Assembly: GCF_041146395.1 (NCBI RefSeq)
Contig: NC_090984.1
Location: forward strand, 82,037,114 to 82,101,113
Origin: Eulemur rufifrons
Lineage: Eukaryota; Chordata; Mammalia; Primates; Lemuridae
Direction of reading: 5' to 3'
Length of the DNA stretch: 64,000 bases
The notes below the pieces were generated by a model. The model did not search any database and was not told the origin of the DNA. It worked only from the letters and a program-made list of their open reading frames with translations. Below are positions 28,421 to 41,290 of the stretch, one piece after another. Each line of letters begins with the position of its first letter. Positions within the stretch are counted from its first letter, which is position 1. A program made the position numbers and the translations under genes.

Positions 28421-30159
28421 TTTTTTTTATCAGCTTTGTATACCCTCAGGATTGTTACAGCATTAGCCTGTTTTGAGTTACTCACACATCGGTGTGAAAT
28501 GGTTCAATCAGCTCTAACTGCTGGATGAAAAATAGGGTGGAGCTGGGAAGAGGGAAGGCCAGGTCTGTGTGGATCTCCCTCCCCAAAGGTCTCTGAGCAG
28601 CAGAAGGCAAAGTACTGTGTGGGCACTTGGGTGGGGAGTGAGGAATTAGGGGGTGCATAAGAGGAGATCTAAGACCCTAAAAGCAAACTCACTCTGTTTC
28701 TTAATTTTGCTTAAGTCAGTGTCAAGGAGGTGGATGCTAGATCCCCTGTCTACTTAGGTGTACTAAATTCTTGCTGGAATCCCAGGGTAATGATGAACTA
28801 ATGAACATACTATTTTCTCGATACAGTATCCAGTCAGTGAGCCTGCACCCCTGAGGTGAACATCTCTGTAAGGAGAAAAACTGTGAACTATTGAGTGTTC
28901 AAACTGTAGAATTATGGAAAGGGACCATCCCACCCCATGTTGAAGAGAACATGATGGTACCAGATGATTTAGGGGTACTCCACAGATCCAGCCTTCCATG
29001 ACAACAAATCACATTGCCAGACAGTTCTTCCCTTTTCACTTCTCTTTTAGTCTTTCTGGGAGGTCTTTGCTAGTCTGTCTTTTAACAGAATGCAGGTCTC
29101 GACTCTATACCTTCTTTAAGTTTTAGCATCTAGCTAGAATTTAATAACATTGTCTTCCGATTATGGTAAAGAACACTTTTAAAGTTAACATTCTGATATG
29201 AGCTTTGCTTTTTAAATTTTAAGTTAAATTGAATTTATTTAAAGAAAAACAGTATAGTTTGGGTGGTACATGGGCATGGCAAAAGAGTGTGGTATAGGTG
29301 TAACTGAAGTTTGGGAAACTTGGTGGAGTCGCAGGTTCCTTTTAAATCTTAACTTTTCATTCTGTACTAGTCTAAGACACTTGGCCCTCAAGAGGTTAAG
29401 TTACTTGAAAAAGAAAAAAAACCTTTCCCTTAGCCTCTCCCTGACCAGAAACACCAAAAACTGTGGGTCCCTGAAAAAGTGTCCAATTTAAGTTGCTCCC
29501 ATGTTTATACCAGCCTTACCCACAATGACCTGCATTATCCTGTTTCTCATCTGCTGCTCCCCTGTGGCTGCTGTAATGAAGTGGCATTTGTGAACAGCTG
29601 AACAAACTGTCCAGACCTCACAGAATAAGTATAAGTTGCCCACTGTCAGAAAAGAATCATGCGGAAGTGTGTGAGTTTGGGTCTTCAGAGAAGCAAATGC
29701 TAAGACAGGATTCAACATGCAAGGGTGTTATGAGGGCAAATGCTTGCCAGAGAGAAAAATGGGGAGGGAGCCAGATTCGCCTGGGAGAGTATCAGACTGT
29801 GATGCAAGTATGACCAAGAGCCAAGGACGGACGGGGGCCAGGGTAGAAGGGCGTATCCCAGGCTGCCCGGCCATCCCAAGAAGATCCAGCAGGCCCCTGG
29901 GCAGCTGTGGAGCCTGTCAGCTGTCAGGAGTCCCTGGTGGTCTTCCCAGCAATTGGTGTGGGCCCCCACTGGGAGGCATGACCTCTGCAAGGCTACCTGG
30001 AGCCCTGGGTCAGTTATGCTCCCTGCAGTTGGGGGTCTGCCAGGCCATTCTGGTGACCACCGCAGAAAGAGGATAAACAAAGCTAGGTGAATATCCGCTA
30101 CAATTCAGGCTTATTGTGGTGGCAGACAACTTTCAGATTCATCAGAACTGCAGCTAGCA

Positions 30160-30335
30160 TTCTCCAAGGGCTCTAGCAGGGTTCTTAATGTGCATTACCT
30201 CATTTCATCTTCTCACCAGCTCTATGAGGAAAGTTCTATTTTTCTTCTCATTTCACAGATGAGGAAACTGAGGCTTAAAGAAGTTAAGTAGCTTGCTCAA
30301 GATCACTTCACCAGCAAGTGATAGAAGAGGTTTTC
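30160..30335 (-). repeat. MIR SINE remnant
   Basis: Antisense MIR: ttacctcatttcatcttctc, cacagatgaggaaactgagg and gaagttaagtagcttgctca. Confidence 0.78.
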
Positions 30336-31194
30336 TTATCTTTGAATATTGTATCCCCTTCCCTGAAATAGGGTTTTTGATCTGTAAACCTAAATTCTGA
30401 CTGCATGTCAGCTACTCTACTCATCCCATACACTTGGTCTGTTTTGTGCTGTTCCTTGGCTTTTTGGCCTACTCTGAGTGAGATTTGCAGTCCAGGGAAA
30501 TGCCAGAGGACAAAAGTGGCCCCACAAACAGGTCATTTACCCTCTGAAGAGGGGTGATGTAAAAGGTGAGCTGAATTTTATGCTCAATGAGTGAATTTAG
30601 GTATCCTTTACTTGGTATATTTAATGTATGAATCTATCAACCGAAGTTACTACCCAGGCTCTGCTGTTTTAAATATTTAGAAAGATGACTGAGAACCTGG
30701 ATGTATTATGCTTTTGAATGCCCTTAGTATCTGCAGACAGTGTGGCTGACTGCATTGCCATCTCTATAATTGGCCGTGACTGTGACCATTGGCTTGTTAC
30801 CTGAGTACACTTGTCTTGTCTTGAAACAAGCGGATGTTCTTGGCACCTTCCGGTCCTGTCACATTTGATTTGCTCACTGATGTAGTAGTTTGGCTCGTTA
30901 GGTGTGGTCCAGTGGGAGTTCCTGAAAAGCTGGAAACATTTACAACCCCTCTTCTTCCTGTCTCTGATCACTGACAGTCTTAATATGCCTATTATGGAAT
31001 AAGCTGAGACCAGAGAATCACTCAGTGCCTTGACCTCAACTTCTGCACAGTAAGGATAAGGCTATCTCTGTCCTTCCCACTCCACAAGATGGCTAAGCTC
31101 AAAAAACACGAGTGGAGAAATGCTAGGAAATGTTAAAAGCATCATTAAGATGTAAACGTCTGGGTTGGGATTATATTTTAAAATATTAACCAAT

Positions 31195-31528
31195 TTTTTT
31201 TTTTTTTTTTTTGAGACAGAGTCTCACTCTGTTGCCCAGGCTAGACCATGGTGTCAGCCTAGCTCATAGCAACCTCAAACTCCTGGGCTCAAGGAATCCT
31301 ACTGCCTCAGCCTCCCGAGTAGCTGGGACTACAGGCATGCACCACCATGCCTGGCTAATTTTTTTTCTCTATATATTTTTAGCTGTCCAGATCATTTCTT
31401 TTCTATTTTTAGTAGAGACGGGGTCTCACTCTTGCTCAGGCTGGTCTTGAACTCCTGACCTCGAGCGATCCTCCTGCCTCGGCCTCCCAGAGTGCTAGGA
31501 TTACAGGCATGAGCCACCGCGCCTGGCC
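31195..31528 (-). repeat. Lemur-type Alu
   Basis: Antisense full-length Alu: poly-T, gagacagagtctcactctgt, the extra agctgtccagatcatttctt segment and ccaccgcgcctggcc end. Confidence 0.93.
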
Positions 31529-34500
31529 CCAATGTTTTCATTTTCTCCTGATAGTTTGCTTTTTCTCTATCTCCCCTGGGGAGCTACTCTGGCACTCAAA
31601 ATGCTTTTCATCTCTGAGGAAGTCATGAGCCTTCCTTCAAGTTAACATTTAGGAGACACATTAAGAGTGAGGGCCAAGGGTCTGAGGAGAGTGGGGCAGT
31701 AGTGAGAAGATGACATGGGGGTGGGGGGCGGAGTAGAGATGTCACTGGTCTTGGAGCCAGGGGCCTGGAGCTTGCTTCCCCGAGGAGGCAGCAGAAACCC
31801 TGGGCAACTTGAGGATTTGAGAGAAGCCCAGGACTTTAATTTACCTCCTGGGAAGAGCCAAGGTTGATTGCAAGACTCCGGGGAAGAAGTGGTTTCTTGA
31901 AGGATCTTGGCAGGGTTTGGGCAAGTTCACAAAGGCTCCCATCCCCAGGGAGGCTCAGGGCAGCCATTGGCTGAAGACTGGGTGCTCAAGACTGATTCAG
32001 AGAAAACAGAAGGGGAGCGGTATCAAGGCCAGAGGCTTCCCACCCCCACCCCTGCCACCGGTGCCTTAGCACTAGGGAACCTCTGGTGAGTGGTCCCCAA
32101 CTGACTGACTAATTGAGATTAAATTTTCCTTGTGGAGGAGTAAGAGCTCATGTTAGAAATTAAACTGATAAAAAATTATAAAGCTGCACTTCTTGCACAC
32201 TGAGTTTATATACTGTTTGTATTTGCTTTACCCTCTGGTATGACTACTAATGCAATAAGACGTGTCTCAGGAAAAAATCTTTCAACTTTGTGTGAGAATT
32301 AATGAGGAGAGTTATTTGGAAAATTTTGAAAAGAGAGATGAAGAGATCCTGACCAAGAAAAGGAAGTGAAAATTGTGCTAAGCACAAGGTTTCAGCAGAT
32401 ATTTGTGATGCAACATGCACAAGGGACAGTCTCCTTGTCATCTTGTCTCAGGGCCTTTGTTATGCAAACCCCCAGTGGAGACCACATTTTGGCTTGTCCT
32501 TTCTACATGATTGATTAATTGCTGGCATTAACCATACAAAATGTATAGGCTCCTATACAAATATTGGTTTTTAGAATTTTCTTTCATTAAGAGGGTAAAC
32601 CTCAGAAAGCACAAACCCCAGGCTCTCAAATGCCAAATACTTTAACTTCTCGGGCTATTTAATTATCCATCTTTAAAGCTCCAACTAGTAAGGTGCTTAG
32701 ACACTAAAGGGTAGCATTTACTAGCTTAAAAGTTACAGAGAGAAAATAGCTTCCCTTTCGCTTACTATTTTCAAGGATAGAGTCTGGAGGTCTGGATGAT
32801 ATACTGAAAGCTGATCCTACAAATAAGTGCAGGGATTTTCTTTTTGTATTTTTTGTTGTCTTAGAAGGATTACAGTTCATTAAAGCATAGTTTTGCATAG
32901 CATAACCTACCTCTGATTTTCAAATTCAATGTTTCTAGTTTATTGATTTATTAGGAAAATATTTGCTAAGCACTTACTATGAGTCCAGCATTGTGCTGGG
33001 CACTTGGGATACATCAGTGAACCAAACTGACTATAGAGTAACCACACACATTGTTTCCCCAATACCCTGTTTTTTAGGAACTGCTTCCTTCTCTTTATTT
33101 CCCTCTTACTGCCTTATACTTAAGTATAATTCCAAATGCTTATTGTGGGAGTTGTCATTTTACAACCTGACCTAGGTTTTACAACCATGACTATAGAACA
33201 CTCGTATGGTCACGTCCAGATGAAAGAAGGATCTGAGGTATTGGCCAACTTGGAACGTCAGCTAAGCAATCATTGAGCACACACTGTATATAAGGTACTG
33301 TGCTCACCAGTAATGTACAAAAAATAGAGGCCATAATGGTGTGAAAAATGGTCTCTGCCTTACCAAGAACCTTTAAGCTAGGTCAAGGCACCACATTCAC
33401 ATGAAGATACAAGACAGACAAGTAGCCCAAACCTTAAGTGATATCTGAGGTCACAGGAAGGAAAGAGCATCTTGTATTTGTCTAGAAGCGAAATGGTAAC
33501 AGATGTTTCTCTTTCTTCCGGGAAGTTCTGTTTCCTTCTACACCCTCTTGAATGATAGTGTCTCAATCATTGAATCATAACATGTTTCCAGCTTAAGATG
33601 GAAACATGAAGTTTCACCTCATTTTAGAATCTTCATGTCTTTTATATTTTAGAACAAGATTCTGTGTGCGAACTGCAGTGACAGGCTGATGCCAGCAGGT
33701 GGAGGAATTTGCCGTTTGAATTCCCCATCACTGGCTAGCGAATAGTTCAGGATGTGACTGCAATTTTAATCACCGCTTTATGTCTCTTTCTTTGTTCCAG
33801 ACATTGATGCACCAAAATACTTTCAAAAATGGCTTATAATCTGAAGAAGATAAGTAAAAACTGATTATTTTTATCACTCTAGATCCTAAAGAGATGGCAT
33901 TTTCTCCCTTTTGAAATCTTAGATGTAAATAGATTGAAATCTAAAGAAATAATTTATTCTAATACAGTGCATTGGAGAAATTTTAAAAATTATTTGAAAA
34001 GCATAAGATTTTAACATTCTCATGCTATATTTAGAGAACACTCAAAGTTTGATGTACTAGTGGCTTGGGCCTCCCAGTCAACCATATGAGTTTTATAGGA
34101 TTAGAATTGCAAAGTCAAGGGAGCTCGGCTGGGGTCTAGCGCAGGGTTTCAGGCCTGCCTGCCTGGGCACATCTGTGAACTGGTGAGACAGGCCTGAGTG
34201 AACTCAGTGTGCCTGGGGGAGGTGGAGTCATCTGGGAAAGACATCAGGTCATGCTCATTGCTGGGATTTAGATAGATGTGGGCATGTCTAGCAAGCTGTG
34301 GGTGGCTGTCGAGGTCTGAGGAGCTTCCTGGGTGAGAACTCGCCCTAGGGGAGAAGGATCTTGATTTTCTTGACCCAGAAAGAAGGCTTAATTGTCAGAG
34401 GGGAGCAGTAAGTCTGATTATGGCATTGTAACAGTTTCTGGATTCTGTTCCCTGGTCCAGCTACCTAGAAGCATGTGTACCATAAGCACATAGAGGGCCG

Positions 34501-34863
34501 TCAGCAAACACTGAAAGAATTTTCTCACTAAGCTTTATAAAAAATACTCAGACCCCAGAAACCTTGTTTAACTTTCCAGCAGGACCAGGTGAGTCATTCT
34601 CTTGTATCTACTTCTGCACAGCTTAGAGGAGGGTCTGGATGAACTGTGGTGTCTGCTAGGGCAGGGCATTGCCAGCAGGGTTGGGAGCATGTGGGGACAC
34701 CTTCTGGAGACTCTCAGAAATACAGGCCATGGTATGCTGGCATGGGAGGTATGTAAGACAAGAGGGAGCAAGAACCAGTGACATTTGTGTGGGAGTTAAT
34801 GGAATGTCCTCTGATTCAATGGCTCATGGGAACTGGTGAAATATGCATGACATAGATATAAAA

Positions 34864-34892
34864 TGTGTGTGTGTGCGCGCGTGTGTGTGTGT
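34864..34892. repeat. (GT)n/(GC)n microsatellite
   Basis: Alternating purine-pyrimidine run with a gcgcgc centre, intergenic. Such a sequence can adopt Z-DNA. Confidence 0.93.
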
Positions 34893-34969
34893 ATAAAAAG
34901 CCAGGTTCTTAAAGTTACCGAACATTTACTAAAAGAACTTTGATAAACAATGTCTTTTTTTTTTTTTTT

Positions 34970-35830
34970 TAATATACAGTCTCTTTGTAAACCCCCCTTT
35001 TTTTGCAGGGGGAGTAATATTTTTCCAGCAGTAAACATACAGACAGGTGTATAAATCTTAAATTTGTGTTGCAATGCATTTTTCCAAATGAATAACTCAC
35101 ATTCTGTAGCTCTGTGGTCCCCAACTGCCAGGCTGCAGCCTGGTACTGGGCCATGCATCCCCACCTGAGCTCTGCACCCCCAGCCCCCTGCAGTCTGTGG
35201 AAAATTGTCTTCCATGAAACTTAAGAACCAGGGGGATGCATAGCAGGAGGTTAGCGAGTGAGCGAAGCTTCATCTGTATTTATGGCTGCTCCCCGTTGCT
35301 CGCATCACCGCCTGAGCTCCACCTCCTGCCCCCCCCTACCGACCGTCTGTGTGGAAAAATTGTCTTCCATGAAACTGGTCCCTGGTGCCCAAAAGGTTGG
35401 GGACTGCTGTGGTAGCTAGACTGAGCTACAGAACCCTATGAGCAGCTCAGAGGCCCAGCCTGGGCCCCCTTCCTATCATCTTCTCTCTGAAGGGTAATTT
35501 CTACTACTGCAGATTACTTTTGCCTGTTTGAAACTTTGTATAAATGGAACTATACGGTATATCTCTATTTGTCTGACTTCAGATACTCAACATACTTCTG
35601 TAAATTTCATTTAGGTTCTTGCCAAACTGTGTATGTTTTCATCGTTGTGTAGTATTATATTATATGAATGTAGCACAATTTTATTTATCCATTCTACTGC
35701 TGTTGGACATTGGAGTCACATCCAGTTTTTGGTTACTATGGACACAGCTGCCATAAACATTGCTGTGCATGTTTTATTGCACACAAGTCCTCATATCTTT
35801 GGGGTATATAATTGCTAGATCTGACATATA
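34970..35830 (-). repeat. Old L1M antisense sequence split by a hAT MITE
   Basis: The part at 35510-35830 carries ataaatggaactatacggta, tttatttatccattctactg and gccataaacattgctgtgca, typical of antisense L1M. The part left of 35104 reads as AT-rich continuation but is less certain. Confidence 0.6.
35112..35409. mobile_element. hAT-like non-autonomous DNA transposon
   Basis: Ends are ctgtggtccccaac and, inverted, cagcagtccccaacc, fitting the CAGnGGT-type termini of hAT elements. Flanking 8-mers ctgtagct and tggtagct match at 6 of 8 positions, as for an aged 8-bp target duplication. The inner part holds gagcgaagcttcatctgtat and two copies of aaaattgtcttccatgaaac. I do not have a family name that I trust. 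Confidence 0.75.
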
Positions 35831-36904
35831 AGCTTTAATGAGAATTTTTCTTCCTTATATGGGAACTGTAGTTTGGTTACAGATGTACAGTTCTTTTGAA
35901 GTAAAGGGATTGAAACAATGAAGAAAGTGAATTTGACTAGAAGGCTAGAAAGAAGAGTTGACATTACTTAGAGTAGCTGGGTACTGATAATTTTAGAATT
36001 TGTCAATGTTGATTCCTCATTAGTTATCATAAATCATAATAAATGGTAACAATGTAAACTATTGCATTGCTCATGCCAAATTTAAAAACTTGTAAGATAG
36101 TTTTCCACTGCTACCTAGAATATTTTTAGAATGCCTTGTCCTGCGAGCTAATTTTTAATATTAACTCCAGAAAGATATGTTTAGGAAAGTAAATTTTAAT
36201 ATTTTAAGAAATGATGTCTATCAGTGCAGATGGTTAAAAGTTGGTTGCAGCAATTACAGTTTGCAGCGTTTACCACTAGAAGCCAGGAAACATCAGTGAA
36301 TCTTCTAATTTTTTATTTTTAGTTAATAAGCTGACAAATCAGTTTTAAGTGTTGACTATCATGTCTCACGAGTTTAAGCTATGAAGATCGAATGAAAGGG
36401 AACAGTGCTAAGTTTGAGTCCCAAGAGACACATGCTTTGTGATATGGTCCTTACCCAGAATGTCTGTGGCCAAAAGTATCCCTAAGGTCAAAGTTATCCT
36501 GTGGATTGTGGTCCAACCCTGCAGATCCTGCATCTAATCTACAGGAGCATCTAATCTACTTAGATTTGTTGGAAACTAACATTCATTTTTCCTAGTTTTG
36601 TAATTATAAAAATAGAATGTGTTTATTCTAGAAAAATTGGAAAGCATAGAAAAATATAAAAGATAAAAATCACATGGAATAACATCATCCTTTGTGAATA
36701 TTTTGGAGTATTTTCTTTCAGTTTTTAAATTACCCATTTTTTCTTTACACAGCTAACTTGTTCAACACATATATTTTTGAGAACTTCTTATGTACTGATG
36801 GCAAAACTGAATAGAACCAGAAATTCCATAATCCCTTACAGAGTCTCTAAGACTAGAGCTTACACAACAGAATCCTGAACAACTCCAAGGTCAGCGGTAG
36901 AGGT

Positions 36905-37497
36905 TGGGGTGGTGGACGAGATCTCTTGGTCACTGGGTGGAAAAAGAGCTAATGTAGAAGCCCTGAGACAGCTGTCCTTAGAAAGACCTGCTTATAGGGT
37001 TGGCTCATGGCCAGCGTCTGGGAGCTTGACTTTCAGGAGTTTTCTCCCATTCTCTAATTGACAAGAATGGTTTACTCTGCCTGGACTGTTTGTACAAACA
37101 ATATCGCTTATGCTGAATACTTGCTTTCCTTCTGGGAATCTGGAATTTTGGTATGTGCTAGACAGAGGGTTCCTATATGACCAGTCCCCATTAAAAACCT
37201 TAGGCACTGAATCTAATGAGCTTCCTTAGTTGACAGTACTTTGCATGTGTTGCCAGAAGTCATTGCTGGAGGAATTAAGTATGTCCTGTGTGACTCCACT
37301 GAGAGAGGACTCTGGAAGCAAAGCTTGTGCCTGGTTTCCTCTGGACTTTGTCCCATGTGCTATTTTCCTTTGCTGATTTTGCTTTGTGTCCTTTCACTGC
37401 AATAAACTGAAACTGTGAATGTAACTAATTCTGAGTCTTGTGAGTCCTTCTAGCAAATCCCCAAACATGAGGATGGTCTTGGGGGACCCCCAACACA
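36905..37497 (+). repeat. Solo ERV LTR (family uncertain)
   Basis: LTR-like layout: cttgactttcaggagttttc and tgctttccttctgggaatct, then a caataaact poly(A) signal at 37400-37408 followed by tgagtccttctagcaaatcc and an end at gacccccaacaca. This resembles ERVL-type LTRs of the MER21 kind from memory, but the name is not certain. The left border is approximate and no internal viral genes were seen next to it. Confidence 0.6.
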
Positions 37498-40169
37498 ATG
37501 ACCCACTAGGAAATTATGTTACCAGATGAATCATTACCTCTATTTTCACAGTAGCTCTTTGGATAAAGCTGGGAATACAACTCTTTTAGTGGTTCTTCTT
37601 AAACGTGAGGCTTTAGGACTGTAGGTTTGGGCTGGAGAAATGATGTAATGTCCCAGGTAATTTATAGCCACAGGTGAGTCAGGGAGACTTTACCTGACTT
37701 TACCTATTCAGTCCATATCCTCCTCTGGCCTGAGCAATCCTAGTGCAGGCGGACAGTCTGGAAAAAAATGGCAACTACCAACATAGTTCAATATACCCTC
37801 AACACAAACGTAGCCAAATGTTCGTGGAAAACCAACAGCATAACAGACATGTATCCAGTAGACAGAATTGACCTACTGCAAAGGAAAAAGGGTCAATACA
37901 GGAGACAACAGAAAACTTAAAAATAAGTACAAATATGTAATAAAATTCAGACATTTTTATTTACAGAATTATCGTCACTGAAAGTGTTACATATGTTAGA
38001 AGGAATATGAGAGAAATGTGTTGCTTGGGTGCTGGTTTATTCACAGTGCGTCCTGCCTGTTTTGGTTTACTCTCCAATCCCAAATCACTTGGTCTCCATC
38101 ATACGGGTGCTTCTCACTTAAGATTGACACTGGTTTATTTAAGTTAAGGAAGCTTCTTTAAAGACTTGGAAGGGAGGGTTGCAATGAAAGATACAAGATT
38201 CTCAGAAAACAGGAAATATTTTAAAATTGGAGCTCAGACATCATTGTACTCAAGGACCGTTAGACAAACACTGTCAGAGAGAATTCCTTACTGGCCGTTT
38301 GTGTCTGTGAGTCCTGTTCTGCTTTCGTGTTCCTGGAGACCACTCTTTTGGATCAGAATGGCTTTCCCCATCTCCTCTTGTCTTCAGATCCCACCCCCCC
38401 ACCCGCAATCTCTAGGCTTGCCAGGAGAAAAGGGAAGTCTCTTAAAATTAAACAAGCAAAGCAACATCCACCCCCAAACCGTATCTGCACAAAATTGAAA
38501 CACTCAGATTACTGCACAGAAAAACTTAGCATCACATTGTCTCTGTCGCCCCTGCTGGGCTGGGCTGGGGTTGTCCTTTTGCATTATCAGAGGTTCCATT
38601 AAAGGATTATAACAAAAAAAAAAAAAAAAAAAAAAAGAGGAAGAAGAAGAAAAAAAAGCAATTTTCTCTGACAGCAGTTTTCTACAGCGTCCTATATGCA
38701 GCAATGGGTGGAGCTTTAAAAATGACTGTCCTTCTAGTCAGCCTCCTAATTCTCTCCCTTTTGTTCTGCTACACTGGGAAAGATAATTTTTGTTCTCAGG
38801 AATGTGAGCAGAATACTGTGTGCATGGCTGGCCTCTGAAGGTCTTGCATCTCAGCCCTCCCCAATAGCAGCATCACCTCCCAGCCACAGCATACCCACTG
38901 TGTCCAGCTGTGGTGTCACCAAGAGGGACAGTCCAGATTGGGTACGAAAAGGAGGTGGGGTGTCCTCTTGGCTGCAGAGAAGTCTTCACATAGCTGCCTG
39001 GGTATTATTTTGTGCGGACCTGTGTTTCTGAGCTGCTGGGGTGACCCGAACTTCTTTTTCTCGCCTTCCTAGGTGACCATGCCTCTCTGTCCCAGAGGGC
39101 GGAGCCTTTTTATTCCAACAGGTTCACTTTGCATCTTGGCCACACTTATGTTTTGTGCCCTCTTTATGCCAACATGGCTCTAAATTTTTTTTAGGCACTG
39201 TCAAAGGGTTGACAGAATTTCTAATGCAGTTGAAACTTTTACATGTTAACAAGCTTTTATGGATTTCTTAGTGGGAAGTTGTAAGAAACTGTATTAGAGA
39301 TTATCATCCTCATCAGAAATAACCCAGACACTGAAGACGGGGAGATTGGTTGAGGGAAATGGAAAAGAGATTGTGCTGAGCATGGCTCTGGGGGCGTCGG
39401 GTAAGGGGTAGCTGGGGGAGGCGTCCCACACTTTGGACACTGTATTCTTGGTGAGCATAGGCACAGAAAGGAAATGAGAGGGTACCAAAGAGACATCTTG
39501 CTGACTTGGAAATTTTGCCTGAGGTTGGCCTTGTTCTCTGTTCCCTGGGACACTAGGTGGGGAATAAGGCCCTAGAGAGGTGAGTGTCGTCATACTATCT
39601 TGGTGATCCTCTGAGCACGCCATGGCCAGTTTACAGGAAGACCAGTTCTTTATCAGAATTCTTCGGGTCCTGGGCATTAACCATTTTAATTTATTCCAGG
39701 AGATGGGAGAAGACCTATTTCCCTCTCCTCCCACGCCACTCTGATCTCAGTTAACGTTATCTTCTTTGGGTCATATATGCCAGTCTATTGAGCAGATGGA
39801 GTGGAGAAGCCTTGCACAATAGTGTGCGTTAAAGGTGTGTGTGTGTGAGTAGTGTGGTTGGTTTGTTCACATGCACATGGAACAGCTTACAGGGAACAAA
39901 GTGTGCATGGGAATGATATTGAAGAAGACATGGTCTCTGCCCCCAGAGAACTCATAGTCACATAAAGTACTGTTATGCAAAACTCAAGACCTGAAAATTC
40001 TTTAAATCTATTTTTGAGAAGCTACAAAATACACATAAAATTGGAGTTTTAATGTGTTACTCCAAATCCCAAGTAGAACAGTTTTGCATGTGAGGGAGGA
40101 AGAGAGTTGAGGAGTCCACTGGGGATGTGTGTGGCTTAGTGCTTGTCTGCTATTTGCAGAGTAGAGCAG

Positions 40170-40440
40170 AATGGTTAAAAGTGAAGGCCCCAGAGCTGAC
40201 ATGTGGGGGTTCAAATCACAGCTCTGTCACTTATCCACTGCCTGACCCTGGGAAGATACACAAACTTTATTTGCTATAGTTTCCTCATTTTTAAAATGGA
40301 GGATAATTGTAATGCCAACCCCATGAGGTTGTTGCCTAGATTAAATGAGTTGATAAACACGAGTGCTTAGAACAGTGCCTGGCACACTGTGAGCACTGAA
40401 ATAACAGTAGCAGTTACTATTGTTGCCTGCCCCATGAAGT
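40170..40440 (+). repeat. MIR SINE
   Basis: Nearly complete sense MIR: gttcaaatcacagctctgtc, tttcctcatttttaaaatgg, gaggttgttgcctagattaa and aacagtgcctggcacactgt. Confidence 0.82.
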
Positions 40441-40708
40441 ATTGGTGGGAACTGTACTCAAGAATTATAAATCTTTTAACGTTACTCAAGGCCAAAACGC
40501 TCCTCCACATCCTCACTGCAAACATAACAGCAATGCATATTTAATTATATACTGACCATTCTCCATTGCAAGGATAAACTTAAGAGCTTAAACAAGAGGA
40601 ATTCCAATGAGGTCCTGCATTAGACACTTATTTTCTAACTTAATCTTCACAGCCACCTTATGGTGTAGGTATTGTTGTCTTTGGTTTATGACAAACTAAA
40701 GCTATTGA

Positions 40709-40770
40709 GGTGTCTAGTAAGTGGTTGTAAGGTGTCTAGTAAGGTGTCTAGTAAGCTGGTGTCTAGTAAG
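40709..40770 (+). repeat. Minisatellite-like array of GGTGTCTAGTAAG
   Basis: Four exact copies of the 13-mer ggtgtctagtaag at 40709, 40731, 40743 and 40758, with variable spacers (tggttgtaa, overlap by one base, ct). Confidence 0.93.
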
Positions 40771-40874
40771 TGGTTGACCTGGGCCGGGAACTGGGTTTTT
40801 GTGACCCCAGAGTTCATGTTGAGACAGAGTTTTAGATCAGTAAGACTCAAAGAATGAAATTGGGTTGTTAACTG

Positions 40875-40875
<1 letters not shown>

Positions 40876-40908
<33 letters not shown>
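40876..40908. repeat. (GT)n microsatellite
   Basis: About 16 uninterrupted GT units, intergenic. Confidence 0.97.
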
Positions 40909-40910
<2 letters not shown>

Positions 40911-41290
40911 ACCAGCTCTGTGGGTCTTTGTGTCATGAGAAAAAATTCCCCAGCTCAGTTTCAAGTAGCTTACAGGCAGCGATTTCTTGTGTTCATTGCT
41001 TGGAAAAGATGTATTGAATAAAATTGGCTGTGGTCCCAGTTTTTACTGAGTTGTATAAGCTCTGTTGTTTTTTGAGCTAAATCACTTGTGAGCATTTGGT
41101 ATTCTGAGACATAAAGTCAATACTGAAGAGAACTTCCCCCCTCACTGTTTATTCTCTGCTGAGACTGTAAATGTCTCCTTGCTTTCTGCCGTTTCTAAAA
41201 CATTTGCTTTTGTAAAAAAGAACACATCCCAGAAGTTAAAGGCACAGACTTAAGCTGCATTTGTTCATTCATTCAAACTCTATATAGATA

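Noticed and set aside
34864..34892. Alternating GT/GC run as a functional Z-DNA element
   Set aside because: It is a common microsatellite type with no nearby gene or promoter; sequence alone does not support function.
36905..37497. An intact endogenous retrovirus
   Set aside because: Only one LTR-like unit is visible with no primer-binding site, polypurine tract or internal coding sequence next to it, so it is best taken as a solo LTR.
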